Positions 23,853-35,698 of a DNA stretch of 64,000 bases are shown here, one piece after another; position 1 is the stretch's first letter, and every line of letters begins with the position of its first letter. The DNA is from Schizochytrium sp. TIO01 (taxonomy: Eukaryota > Sar > Bigyra > Thraustochytrida > Thraustochytriidae). The notes under the pieces were generated by a model. The model searched no databases and was not told where the DNA came from. It saw only the letters and a program-made list of their open reading frames with translations. The translations under genes and the position numbers were made by a program. The stretch is from positions 7,249,261 to 7,313,260 of the forward strand of contig SMSO01000031.1 in NCBI GenBank assembly GCA_004764695.1, in the 5' to 3' direction.

Positions 23853-23854
<2 letters not shown>

Positions 23855-25319
23855 GAGAAGCAATGCCAGCGGTATCTGAGTGAGTGAGTGGTCACGCTGA
23901 GCTCACGGATTCAAGAGCGCTCGCTGCGTTTTATTACGCCAACTTCCGGATCCAGCGATGACGAAGAGAGCAAAGCAAAAGTATGTGCGCATTCGTGATC
24001 CGGTCTGGTCATCCGCATGTCCAATGCCCACGCCAATAACATAATGCAACAATGCGCAAGCAACGACTAAGAGCGAGCTCCAGGGCTGGCTGTCTCAGGC
24101 AGACAGAGGCCGAAGCAGCGGCAGAAGTCTGGACAGCTTCCCCGGGCTCGCCCATTTCTGTCACTCGGTATTCAGCAAAGGTCTGCGTGGACGAGGAGCG
24201 GATTCGGCGTGTCCAAGGTCCTGAAGAGCGCGAGATGAGCGCGATGAGCGCGAGAGGGGAGCTGGCGATGAGCGGGTGGCTGGCCACTCTCAGTTTGGGA
24301 CTCGCTCGCTCGCTCACTCGCACACAGACACAGACACAGACACAGACACAGACACACACAGACACACGAACGAAGATCGATGCGGTGTCAGACAGAAACC
24401 GACTGTTTGGGCCATGCCATGGCAGCGGGCTTGCTTGAGTGTCGCTGATCAGCCTTCCTTCTGCCTGCGAGGCAGGTATCGAAGGATCTGAATCCGCGCC
24501 TTGCAGCTGGTGGAAACAGAAGCACAGACCGGATGAGTTTAAGAAGCCGGCCCTTCGACCAGATTCAACGCTCAGCTGACTTCAGGTGCCAAGGCAACCT
24601 GCCTGTATACCTGCCTGAGTTGGTCGATGGTGTTGATTTATGTGATGCGTGCGTGCATAGGAAATATCTTCGTAATTGTCACATTTATTATTTTTTTTTA
24701 ATTTTTTAATTTTTTTTTTAATAATTTTTTTGCTTGTTTGTTTTTATCCCGATATATCTCATCTCATCGCATCTCTTCTCAGGACTGCTCTGTAAGCTTG
24801 ACACAGAGCGATGGTTACCGGATAACCCAATGCAGGAGAAGCATTCGGTGAGTTTCGTTGTCGGTTGCTGTAGCGAGAAAGTAGATATTCAGGCGCGATA
24901 GGTTTGCCATGGCGGAGCCAGTCCATGCAACTAGTGGCTAATAAAATGAGCGGCAACATTGTTGGATTTGCCGAAGTGTCTTCAAAACTGCGCTTGTCTC
25001 CCCCGCTTAAACGCAAGTGGGTTCTGTCCTCCTTGAAACTAATCAACTTACTAACTTACTAACTAACATGGCGAAGCAGGAAACTGACTGCTGATTAGGT
25101 CATGACTTTTAATTTTGGAGATACACGAGAAGGTGGAAGTATGAGCTCCTTTTTCTATGCGAGGGCTGCAAATGTCGGTGACTTGGGCACAAGCTGTACT
25201 CCATCGGGAGGATATCCGCCGACTCGTGGAGGAGGTTGCTGTTGTCTGGGCCTTACGAGACGCCCTATCTCGTTCCTTATATATTTTAATCTTTACAATG
25301 AAAATCCTAACTTGAGGTT

Positions 25320-26045
25320 CTATGCCGCTCTCAGTAATTATCAACCTATAAAATTTGCCAAACTTGCATCTCCTATGGCGGTGACAAAGTGGGACTGACT
25401 CAGGCCCAATCGCGGGTTGACTCAAAGACAGCTCTTAAACTATATCCTCGAACAGATAACGCAAAAGGATGCCTCTGGAGACGTGGACATCACAATCGGC
25501 TACGTGTTTGCAATTGGGGGGGGGGGCATTTGAAGGCCTTGGATGTTCCGATATTGTCGTGTGCGTGGCATGGTTTTCAAGTGGAATCCTCTTGGCAAAT
25601 GAGCAGTGCTGCGCTACTGGCAGGCGAAAAGCTCGGCTTTGGGAAAGATCTTTTGTCGGAAGCCAACTAGACACCATTCGAGCTGAGCTGTCTTGACTTT
25701 GATTAACCTGTAGGGGTTTCCAAGTTAGGCAAAAGGATAACATCGTAGTCTTTACTGCGCCAAAGGGTGGGCAAGCTTGCGGTGAATCACAGTTGTGCTC
25801 CATACAGTAGGGCGCGCAAGCCGGGCTTATCGAATCTGACTCCTCTGCTGATGTGTTTGTCTTTGTAGACGGCGGGTGCATCTAAACAGGCACGCTGGAG
25901 ATCGCCGACCTGGCATTTGAAGCTCCCTTCTTGCTGACTCCCGAGTCTGGCGGAGATAAAATGAATGGCGCTGCTAGTGCTGCGTCGCTCACGGCCGCTA
26001 GGACAAGCCCCGGCAGATTGCATATATGCGATTGCCTCCGGGGAG
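25320..26045 (+). repeat. Decayed coding-derived repeat, copy 2
   Basis: Second copy of the element at 15735-16420, same orientation. In the ancestral frame it reads RPNRGLTQRQLLNYILEQIT, then QKDASGDVDITIGYVFAIGG (running into a G10 run that may hide a slip), then in a shifted frame GFQVRQKDNIVVFTAPKGG, and after stops DVFVFVDGGC, LEIADLAFEAPFLLTPESGG and AASLTAARTS. It holds more readable sequence than the other copies, so it is probably the least decayed. Confidence 0.75.
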
Positions 26046-29000
26046 ACACCTGAAGGACATTGCTGAGACGCCAAAGCCCTGGTTGAGCTACTTTGCTGTT
26101 TGTTTCACCTGCAGTGTTGAATGCTTCTGGATCCTTGGCCATTCCATTTTCTTACCCAATATTCACCTCTTTTTTCTTCTTCTTTTCTTCTTTGAAAAGC
26201 AAAAATAAAATAAAAATTGTAATAATGTAATATTTCTCTGGAATAAACACTACCATTCGGAGGTTACATAACATAAGTTTCAACGTTTTCATATGTACAG
26301 ATGACAATTTGGAATGTCATGAAAGGAACTATGCTTCCTTTAAAAGGCTTACCTCCAAGATCTGAATACCAAAAGTTATCTCTGCCTCGTGCAGTATAAC
26401 AAAATATAGCCTTGACAGCCAAACTTTAAAGTATTTGTTTTTGAGGAGCAGAGCAAGCCATCTCCCATTTTCCCATAGCGCGTCTGGTCCCCAAGATGAA
26501 TCAGTTCTATAGAAATAGCCTCCACAAAAGTTATGAAACGAGCTAATCGATTACTCTTCTTTCGAAAGGAAGTCATACTAACTCAGCAGAGCGTTAGGGG
26601 TCTTTTATTCCGTACATTTATAGCACGCCTGACAGAACAAACATTTTGAACATAACCCATCCCTCACCATAGAGCCGCATGACATCCGCATGCAACAGCT
26701 GGCTATGACATTAACCTTAGCTTTAACCTGACTATATACATATTTAGCTTGAGATGTAATCAAGCGTCTAGGAGTAGGACACCCGACTCCCAAGGTGAAG
26801 CTTTATAGCACAACACATGATAGCACATCAATATGATAGCATGCCACATGGGACGTTCGGATTGTGCGATGATGACATCGTTCACTAGTGGTATGGGGTC
26901 AAATTGCTAGTTGTGGAAATAGATTATCTAATCTCTCCTCCCCCACACACACCCCTGTATGCAGTCTCCCCATCTGGAAAGCACTACTATATACGTATGC
27001 TTAGCTGCATTGGGCAGAGCTGAATAAATGTCGAACATTTGATTTGATTGAGTCCTGCAACAACGAATAAAGTCAAAGACAACAGCAAGATGTAGCATAT
27101 GTCCTTAATCCTCTTCAAGAGCTGCAAACCGCCAAGCTCAATCGCATACTCCGCACTGGAAGTGGTTTTTTTCATATTTTGCATGAATCCGAGATGCTAT
27201 GCTATATCTTCAGCCCTCGAAATCCTGCCAAGTTGAACGACTAATCAGACCTTGACCTCTGCCACCACCTCATTGGTTGTATTTTGTTTTGTTTTTCTTT
27301 CTTATATGCATGACTTAACTTTATCTTGAATTTTAAACCCAAGGCACACTTCAGACCAGTGGGCTCCGCCCATCCTACTATATTTTCTTTTCTTTCTGTA
27401 GATACTCATACAATGCCTTTAGCTGAAGTAGTAATGTAAGGTTGAGCATTGATCAAAACAAGTCCAATAAGAAACGAATAATTTGTAGCCTGCTTTTGGC
27501 AGAGAGTTTGTTGACTCTATCGGGTTTGTTGAAGATGTTATTGCTAAAGGATGTGTTTAGTCAGCTCGAAGATGAGTATTAAATTGGAGACAAAGGGCTT
27601 GGTGAAGGCTCTGGGAAGGTTTACAAAAGCAAACTAATGTATGGCTTAAATATTTAGCAATCTATTGTCCTTGAAGTTAGATTCCAAAGGAGATTGATTC
27701 GTGTTGTAATTCGGATAAAGACATATTTGATATGCACTAGGCAAATTTGAAGAGGTTAAGTTAGGTTGTCTCTTCAAACATCAATTCAGATTCCAAAAAA
27801 CTTTGTTTAATTGAATGCGCTTGAACAGTTTTGATTCCTGACTTCGCAGCCATGCAAATTTGTTTGTCTAGTTCTATCCCTGTGGAAGCCCTAAATCCTT
27901 CAGTGGAGGAAATATAACGCCCAGATTATGGCAAGGTTTTTTTCACTAGCTTCTTTGGTCGGGGATCTCAGCAGGTATCTTCTTCATTTGGCACAAATGA
28001 AGAATCTAAGGAGGGGAGGGGGGGGGGGAGGGGAGTGATGCCCAGCTTTGAAACAGTTTTAACGCGCCTACACAATAGTGCAAGACAATCCAAATCTTCT
28101 TCAGGTTCTTTAGTATTCTCTTTCAGAAGCTTCGACGCTCCACTTTTGTCGAACATTGCCTCTGTGATTGCACATTACCTTAGAATGAACGAACCAGACC
28201 AATTCAATTACGCATCTTTGGTTCAACAGAGAAATTCGAAAAAATGTTTTTGAGATTGCACGCTTCTCTGTAATGCAAATCTAAATTGCTCTGTGCATCT
28301 TCCAGACAGTAGAGAATCCTTGTACGTACGTGATAATCGATTCTCGGAGTATTTTTATTTTAAAGGAGTATTTTTGTTTCGGGGAAGTCTACGTTATATA
28401 ATTTTTCAAGAATAAGCAACGAATGGTCTTAAAAAATTAGATTTTGCCCTAGGTTCTCGAATTTGTGTTTTATTTTAGAGGTAATCCTATTTTGTGAGGT
28501 CATGATTAGGTTTCAATCTCATAGGTTGTAAATTTCCGGTACTTCCCAACCAAGGATCTGTCTTAGTGTCTGTCTATCTGAAATTTCATTTCCTTCGTCT
28601 GTTTTTATTTTGCTCCTGAGCCCCCCTGAGAGTCAAGGTATTCGCATGGGAGTAGTTACGGCGGGGGGGCATAGGAGCTTCACCATCTCACAGGGAAGTA
28701 CCCAAGAACGATGTCAAATTTTCATGAGGAGTTGCGGTTTTGGGAAACTGACAAAGCTGTTTCGCCCTTTCTGCCTGGAATAAGCTGTTAGGGAGCCTCA
28801 GAATTGAATAAAATGAATGGGGAAAACATTTCTATTTAGATTTTATTTTCAGAAACTCATCAAAATGAGTGTGACGAGTATCAAACTCATTTCTATTGGA
28901 TGGCGTAGTTTGCCATCTTAGATTTGTGGCAAGGTGATCTAGTGGAGCGTGAAGTGGTAAAATGGAAGAACATTTGGAAACGGATTCGACGCAACTATTA

Positions 29001-29536
29001 ATCATGCAATAAGCATGGACTGTGAACTTCAAGTTCAATCCTGTTTCATTAACAATTAGCGAATTATCAAGATTTCGAAGTCATAATTTCTCTTTTGTGT
29101 GGACTTTTGTAATTGCTCAAAACATAATCATAGCTTCAATGTGTTGTAGCTCGCTTAAAATGGATTGGATACTAACATTTGTTGGCATTCCTCCGTCGTT
29201 GTCACTATGTTGGAGATCAGATAATGTATAAAAGGTGATATTGAGGATCTCCCCAAATTCTGCGGCTGTTAAATCCTGGAGAATAATTTGTGAAAACTGA
29301 TTTGGAAAGCATTTTTGGGTAAAAGGCTTCTAAACGGATGTAGGTACTATTTTTGTGAGCATCTAATGTGAACGTGCGGTTTTCTTTTAGCGTATCAGTT
29401 CCAGATTTCATGAGAGAAGACAATGTCATTGACAATTAGCATTCAGCTAATTGAATATTCTGCACCTATGGCCACAATGTTATCTTGCACTGTCAATATA
29501 TAGTAAAAGCAATGAGATTGGTTATTATTAGATAGA
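26046..29536. other. Gene-poor region with a kinase remnant
   Basis: AT-rich, with a purine-rich G tract at 28011-28034 and the kinase-like remnant at 27499-27650. A 72-codon frame at 28035-28253 (LVFSFRSFDAPLLSNIASVI) has no recognised family and is not called. Nothing else seen. Confidence 0.5.
27499..27650 (+). pseudogene. Protein kinase glycine-loop remnant
   Basis: One frame reads SQLEDEY, a stop, then IGDKGLGEGSGKVYKSKLMYG before another stop at 27653. This has the shape of a kinase nucleotide-binding loop (G.G..GKVYK) with its usual preceding residues, missing one residue of the normal GEGSFGKV. The following lysine region and the rest of the catalytic domain cannot be read in any frame nearby. 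I take it as a fragment of a dead kinase gene. Confidence 0.45.
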
Positions 29537-30139
29537 ATGATGCGGTGTTTGCTTTATTTGGTGCATGTTGTAATTGTTGGATTTGTTTATGCGAGTACTT
29601 ACAGCAATCGTGTTTACTACAGACACCACTCGAACGGTCAGAATTGTACCAAATAGCAGCTACTCTTCGTAGGTTCCGAGTGATGACATCATGGCCGAGA
29701 TAGGAAGTGATTTGAGTGCGTTCTATTACTCAAGTTCTGGTGGTAGTTTTGATGTTCACGTATCAGTTAATGAGACTACCTATATGTTGGACTCTTTTAG
29801 TATTGATAAATCAAATAATTGTTACATAGATGGAGCAGAGGTAACTTCGAGTAGCGTGCTTGTTTATGAAGAAGCTTTTGCTCTCGCTGAAGATGGCGCG
29901 AATGCGTCTACATATGACCCTCTTGCTCTGTCCGCCCCTTATTGTAACTTGGGGTTGCTTATGATTATAAAGAAGTGCTTGATGAATCCTTGAATCGTTA
30001 CGAATTTATAGAGGGACTTGATGGAGAAATCATCCCCACAGCTCTACCTCAATTGGACACTGAAGACTCTGTAGCATGCCTAACAGGAGGTGGTGAAGGT
30101 TTCCTAAGGAGTTGGTTCCTTAACTTGCAAGATAGCTAG
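29537..30139 (+). CDS. Small secreted-protein gene, probably spliced, with one frame break
   Basis: The ATG at 29537 opens a signal-peptide-like run (MMRCLLYLVHVVIVGFVYAS). A possible 61-base intron (29612-29672, GTTTAC...TTCGTAG) joins it in frame to a Ser/Asp-rich segment (SSSGGSFDVHVSVNETTYML, then YIDGAEVTSSSVLVYEEAFA). At the G4 run 29951-29954 the frame is one base short; in the next frame the protein-like sequence continues (DYKEVLDESLNRYEFIEGLD, then LTGGGEGFLRSW) to the TAG at 30137. So either a base is missing from the sequence or the gene has recently died. Asn-X-Thr sites fit an extracellular glycoprotein. No family recognised. Confidence 0.42.
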
Positions 30140-32112
30140 TGACCTTCAGCAGCGAAAGAGCTATCAACATTATTCAAAGCCCTACGAAACCATAAACTGA
30201 AATGATTGTCTCTTTCCTGGTTGCCCTGAAGGAAGAAGTTATGCCGCAGATATTTTACTGTTGAACATGTTGGAACAGGGCTTCTTTCTAAGAATGACCC
30301 ATTTTTATTGCAGAATGACATAGTTAATTGTATGCAAAAGCCTCGTGCTATAGCCTTTCTAGCATGCTGAAGGGCCCTCCATCTTTTATGAAATACACTG
30401 CAGTAATTCCCTAATGCCCTAAATAGCAATTGCAGCAATAGAACGAAAAGACAGTGAGCTTTAAACGGGTCATTCTTGTTTCTGGTTGCTTTTTTGCTGC
30501 TTGTGTTAGCAGGAGGCCCTTTTCGCTGCAAAATTGACCATATCGATAGAGCTGAAGAGGCTTACTACTAGTGCGAAGCAGTTCTGGCATATAATAGTGA
30601 TGGAGCTCCATTCGTTTATTCTGACCCATTTCATCCATGAAGTCCAGTTCGTAAGCGCTGAGCTTCTTGTACTTTCTCGCTGACCTCCGATCGCTCTGCG
30701 TCACATCCCACCTGCCGAAGCTCCGCCTCTCGAAGTTGAAGTACTCCTTCGATCCTTGAAGATATATCTCTTCTATTCCAACTTAAACAAGCAACATCCG
30801 GCGATTCATGGACTTTGATCATCATTCCGTGTATCAATCAATCAATCAATCAATCAATCAAATCAATTCTCTTGTTCGCAAATAAGTGATGGTGATAATT
30901 TTAGTAGTCAAGAAGGAAACCAGCACCGGTCCTGGAACTACTTCGCGTTACAGCAATAAAAACTCGGGGCGGTCGAGCTTCGAAAATGTGTGCTTGGACT
31001 CGCTAGAACATTTATCGAACCTTCGCCCAGATCCTCCGGAGAGAGCGCTTTGAGGTTGTTCTCTTACGAGTTCTGAGGAACCTCTTTCTTGATTCAATTT
31101 GTTTTTCTGTCAAACATGACGTCAGCACGAGAGCAAAAGGATCAATTTCCGCTGCTATCGTTTATGCTAGATGTGCATTTACACTAAAAGTTACGATGGG
31201 AGCAGAGAATAGAGAACAACGTCAAGAACAACTTGAACCAACCCTTCACTACAATTCCTTTGGAAAAAAGAGTCCCTTCAGCTGCTGTTTCCCCTGACAA
31301 ATAGCAAGCAAGTGGAAGAATTCGTATGCGAGGACCTGCTTCTTCGACGCAGCTCTTTGCCGCAGAGCGTATCGATCTGCACTGTTCGAGTTTGCATGAG
31401 CTTTGGCTTTCTCCTTCGAACTCCAATGCGTTTTCGTCTCTCCGCTGAGCTACTTCTGAACTTTGCAGCGGCGCGCCTCCTATCCTTTACCATAGGACTT
31501 GTACGGTCGCGGCTGTTTCTCTTTCTTTTTCTAGTTACGCTATATGACATCCAAAGTTTTACTTTGGGGGGAATAACAAGGAATGATTGAGAGACAGAGC
31601 CTATGAGTAACAACATTATCTGCGATGAGGAACTTCTATGTTGAAAGAAGCCAAGAAGGACAGAACCACTGTCATTGTAAAGAGAACTTGAAGGGAGTTT
31701 TTCTCCTCTCTTAAAGGATTAAAAGAAGGAGAGAAGAATCGCCGAGAGGAACTATCGAATGAACAAGTCAGCGAAGCGGAAATCAATATCCACTCACGCA
31801 CTCACTCACGCACTCGAGGTCGGCAGCAAATCGCAAACTCGGACGCTATCGACCGATTGAGGCAGAGAAGCACAAGCAGGAAACCTCACTCCTGTTCTCC
31901 CTCGGCGACTGCAAAAGACTAAGCGCTGCCTGTCGAGCTCGAGCAACGAAGCTCTGACGCTGGACCTGAAGTTGAGGGGGTAGATATTACTCATCCCTGT
32001 TGTTGGTCTTGCCAAGCTTGCCTTAGGTCAGAGAGATAGCGCACCAACTGCGTATTGGCGAGCATATCGCGGTGGACTCAGAGCGTACGAGTTACTTGCA
32101 AGAGAGGATATC
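30140..32112. other. Region upstream of the SYLF-WW gene
   Basis: No gene I can support. An ATCA microsatellite lies at 30833-30861. A minus-strand frame at about 30411-30780 contains a charged, exon-like stretch (RRSARKYKKLSAYELDFMDE) with AAG/CTC/TTC-type codons, but no start, family or splice sites could be fixed. Confidence 0.45.
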
Positions 32113-33144
32113 ATGGGTGTCACAGATCGCGTCAAGCTGAAGAGCACGGTGCCTGGCGCCGCCAAGACTCTGAACGAAATGGCGAACCCGAGGTATGTTT
32201 CGCCTGATAAGGCGATTCCTGCGTTTCTTCTGCAGCGCTGCAAGGGCATTGCCTTCATCAACATCTACAAGATTGGCGCTATGATGATCGGTGGCAATGT
32301 CGGTGGCGGATGCGTAGTTGTCAAGATCAAGGACTCCTCGCAACCACTTGGATACCGCTGGAGCGCTCCTCTTAGTGTACGCGTGGCCGGTCTCGGTGGC
32401 GGATTCATTTTTGGCGCAGAGAAAATTAGCAGCGTTATTATTCTGAATACGACTTCCGCCATCCAAGGATTTGCGGCAGACAAGCAAGTGTCATTTGGAG
32501 GTAACGCAAGTCTTGCCGTTGGCCCCGTTGGTCGCGATGCCGCTGCCAGTGTCGGTCTTACTGACACCCGCAAACTTGTCCCAGCATACAGCTACTCTTT
32601 AGCTAAAGGTGCTTATATTGGTGGCACTTTGGAAGGATCTATCCTCAAGGTTAGCGACTCTGATAACCGCGAGTTTTATGGCCGCGATGTTTCACCGACA
32701 GAAATCCTGAGCGGAATGGTGGAGCCTCCTCCCGTCTGTAATGTTCTCTATGAAGCGCTGCACGAGGTTGTTGGTGGCACCGCTCCGGTCAAGGACCAGA
32801 GCTCTGTTGCGCTGAGCAGCTCATCTCTGCGCAATCTCGGTAACTCTGGAAAGGCACTTCTGCGTTCTGGGTTCTCAGACGATAGAGATCCCGGTGCTGG
32901 TCTTCCTGCAGGGTGGAGCCAAGCTTATGCTCCAGATGGGCGTGTGTATTTCTATGATGATAAAGGCAATACAAGCTGGGACCGCCCAACAGCAGCAAAG
33001 GCATCAGCTCCCCCACCACCACCTATGGCAACACCAGTTGATCCCAATGCACTCCCTTCCGGTTGGGAGGAGTATACTTCGCCCGAGGGCCGCAAATACT
33101 ACTCTAACGGCACAACGACCCAGTGGGAGCGACCCACTGCATAA
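32113..33144 (+). CDS. SYLF-domain protein with two C-terminal WW domains
   Basis: Predicted 343 residues, single exon. Residues about 1-220 form a SYLF (Ysc84/SH3YL1-type) domain: FLLQRCKGIAFINIYKIG, then the glycine-rich MMIGGNVGGGCVVVKI, W-SAPLSVRVAGLGGGFIFG, and a C-terminal GAYIGGTLEGSILKV. SYLF domains bind phosphoinositides and in yeast and animals act at actin-rich endocytic membranes. The tail carries two WW modules, about 259-291 (LPAGWSQAYAPDGRVYFYDD ending SWDRP) and 312-341 (LPSGWEEYTSPEGRKYY ending QWERP), which bind proline-rich partners. So a cytosolic adaptor linking membrane lipids to proline-rich proteins is likely. Codons are strongly biased to C/G ends, suggesting good expression. 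No signal peptide or membrane segment. Confidence 0.92.
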   Translation: MGVTDRVKLKSTVPGAAKTLNEMANPRYVSPDKAIPAFLLQRCKGIAFINIYKIGAMMIGGNVGGGCVVVKIKDSSQPLGYRWSAPLSVRVAGLGGGFIFGAEKISSVIILNTTSAIQGFAADKQVSFGGNASLAVGPVGRDAAASVGLTDTRKLVPAYSYSLAKGAYIGGTLEGSILKVSDSDNREFYGRDVSPTEILSGMVEPPPVCNVLYEALHEVVGGTAPVKDQSSVALSSSSLRNLGNSGKALLRSGFSDDRDPGAGLPAGWSQAYAPDGRVYFYDDKGNTSWDRPTAAKASAPPPPPMATPVDPNALPSGWEEYTSPEGRKYYSNGTTTQWERPTA

Positions 33145-33731
33145 GTATGTAAATCCACATACAAGATGAGCAATTCCATTATATCAGAGGAGGCGTGTTT
33201 TTTGGCCTTCTATATCATTGCTTGAGTGTAATTCACCTCCTACCACAAATAGAAATAATTACCACAACAGAATCTATATTTAGACGTTTCTTCCCCTTTG
33301 AATGAATAGTCAATGGATGTATTCATCATTGCATGCAGCTTCAGAGCATTTTGAAGCCGTTCTTTAATCCACATCGTTGATCACGATATCGCATCTGCAT
33401 CATCATTTCGTTCCTTTATATTACCACACCAATTATTCCCACCTATCAACTACATTTTTTTTTTGCGCCAGTTCCCTTCTCGCACTTTCATTTGTTTTAC
33501 CTCGCTGCTGTGCGACTACAGAGGGCCATGAATGAATAGTTGTGGCTGAAGATCTCCCCAGATTGGCTCTATTTTCAGCAGCCACTTAGTATAGTAACAA
33601 AGTTAAATTGGTAATTTTTCATTTCTTTCTTTAACAGACGCTCAAACCCATTCCTCAAGGTCAATTTGCGTAATACATCAGGCATCGCAGCACTAAGTGG
33701 GACCACTCCGCCTAGTGCAAGGCGTCGAAGT
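33145..33731. other. Spacer between the SYLF-WW and propeller genes
   Basis: 3' flank of one gene and 5' flank of the next in the same orientation. A pyrimidine-rich stretch ending in TTTAACAG at about 33623-33640 could be a 5'-untranslated-region splice acceptor. No gene seen. Confidence 0.5.
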
Positions 33732-35511
33732 ATGGGCAACGAGCTGTCGACGTTTTGCTGCTCTGCACGCAAGAACGAAGAAGATGGTGATGCGCCATGG
33801 GATACAGACCTCAGCTTGCTCCGTTTCGACGTGCCGAGCTTTGCGCGAGAGAACCCTCTTCGATTCCAGCTTAGAGCTCTTGGGGAAGGCTTGCCTCATG
33901 AGTGCTCGCAAATAACTGAAGTCAACTTGGATTGCCTTGCAGGGTTTTCTGCGCGGGCTCGACGAAACGCAAAAAAGTTTACAACTCGAAGTCCCACCGG
34001 TGTGTCGCAAAGGCTATCTTCAGTTCAAAATGCAATGGCTCGTGAACAGAGGTCGCCTCTTTTAGAAGGCTCTCGTCAGGGTGCCAGTAGAGAAACTCAA
34101 AATCCTAGACAAATAATGAGCCCTCCAAATACATCCAGCTTGCCATATCGTCTTGGCCAAGAAGATAATTATTTAGGGTCGCCGTGCACTCGAGTGGTGA
34201 CGATCCACGAGCTTGAATCAGGCAAGTCTGCACTCAGCGTTTGGTCCATGCAACCTTTCAAGATTTTAAAGACCGGCCAAGTTTGCGTTGATAGTCCTCG
34301 GCACGGCTATCTTTCTTTGGAAGCTTGCACCGTTAGCCCATGCGGAATGAGGTTCCACGCATGTCATATCTTTGAGTTTCGCACTGTGCCAATGATCGCA
34401 GTTGCCGTATCTGGCATAGTTGGTTATCGGGCGCCGGCTTTACAAAAGAAAAAGAGTTCTAAACAATCTGAAAAACCTCCAAGGCAAGCCAGTAGTGTTG
34501 GTGTTGCAGAAGGCGTACTTCTATTTTCTCTGCAAGCCTCTCCTGACGAAGATCATGGGCTGTTGTGCAGCATGCGCCCCTTGGGTGGTTTAAAGTGCCC
34601 TGGACTGCGATGCGACCAGATCACGAATGTCTCCGCGTATCAAGATGTTATTGTAGCTGCAGATGCAGAAGGTGCAGTACTTTTGTGGAGACTAGAGTCT
34701 CCTTACCAGGCTGTAACGGATGAAGAGAGTGAGTCTCCAGAATTAGTCGCTGTTGGCACTGGATGTCCTTTAGTTTCTCTTGAAGTTCGAGAATCGCCTC
34801 CCATCGTGCCACTGTCTCCACATATGCTTGACTACGAGGACTCACACTTGTTTCATATAGATGCTTCGTCACGTTCGCTGCCTGCGGCCTGTGACATTAT
34901 AATTGTTCGTGCAGATGGTGAGGTCACTATCGTGCATTCAGAACCATCTTCAAGGCCATATGATATAGATCGGCAGTCGCAACGTAGAGCAAAACGCAAA
35001 GCGCATGTGGTCCTCCAACGTAAATTTGAAGTTGCTCAGCAAAGTATTCACCAACTCGCTCTTGCTCCAAGTCTTCATGGCAGTCCCTGTTAAACCGCGG
35101 GCATTGCAGCAGAATGGCCAAGAAAAAGAGGAAGAGGAAGCAACGAATTCTCGTGGGCACTCATTTTCTCTGTTATTTGCTGCAACGAATTCTTCTGTTG
35201 GTCCAGCACCCTGTATTCAAGTGTGGGACTTGCGTCAAGAGATGGAACACGCATTGCTAGGAAGCTATGACCTTAGTGGAGTAGAGGAAGCTAAACATCG
35301 AGCAATTGTCGAAGTAAAATACGGGCCTTTTCCGAATGGGCCTTTAATTTTACATCTTGATGATGGTTCAATTATCAAGATGGATCTTGGTGGAAGAGTG
35401 CTAGATGTCTTGCATAAGCCTACCACTAGCTCCAAATATCGCGTAATTATTCAGCCTGACCTTGGTGTTTACTGTGTAACACCTCATGGAAACTGTTTCA
35501 AGCTTGTGTGA
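33732..35511 (+). CDS. Putatively lipid-anchored beta-propeller-like protein (one frame break)
   Basis: The first ATG in the frame (33732) gives MGNELSTFCC, a good N-myristoylation pattern followed by two cysteines suitable for palmitoylation, so membrane attachment is likely. A basic/Ser-rich region precedes several blade-like segments: DVIVAADAEGAVLLWRLESP, DIIIVRADGEVTIVHSE, CIQVWDLRQEM, LILHLDDGSIIKMDLGG, and a closing GVYCVTPHGNCFKLV. These resemble degenerate WD-type blades, but I cannot count a full propeller. The frame stops at 35091, and the same protein clearly continues one base over (PVKPRALQQNG...) to 35509; the slip maps to CCC at 35085-35087, where one base too many would explain it. 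I found no intron of suitable length there. Ends 187 bases from the convergent gene at 35699. Confidence 0.72.
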
Positions 35512-35698
35512 TCGAGTCTAACGTTTTCCTTGCAGGAATTCATAGAAAGCAACTGGGACAATTCTTTTGATAAATAACTTACGCTGCTTTTATTTAGATT
35601 AACACAAATATATGTAATAGTATGCACAAAATCGGTGTCTCTTGTTTTGAAATCAAGAAACTAATCATTCGCCTTTTCAGAAAACTCAATTCTATTTC

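Larger units (their letters stand above)
18391..25319. other. Gene-poor AT-rich region
   Basis: Seven kilobases with no complete gene I can support. Present are a TA tract (19571-19590), an ATA tract (21571-21604), CTGC and CAAG tetranucleotide tracts (23765-23794, 23824-23852), and an ACAGAC-type tract (24321-24368). An exon-like frame at 22484-22693 is listed separately. The GC-rich stretch 23460-24660 is open in several frames at once, so none of those is called. Confidence 0.5.

Noticed and set aside
23460-24660. GC-rich segment open in several frames
   Set aside because: Two or three frames are open simultaneously and look equally protein-like, so openness reflects base composition; no family motif was found.
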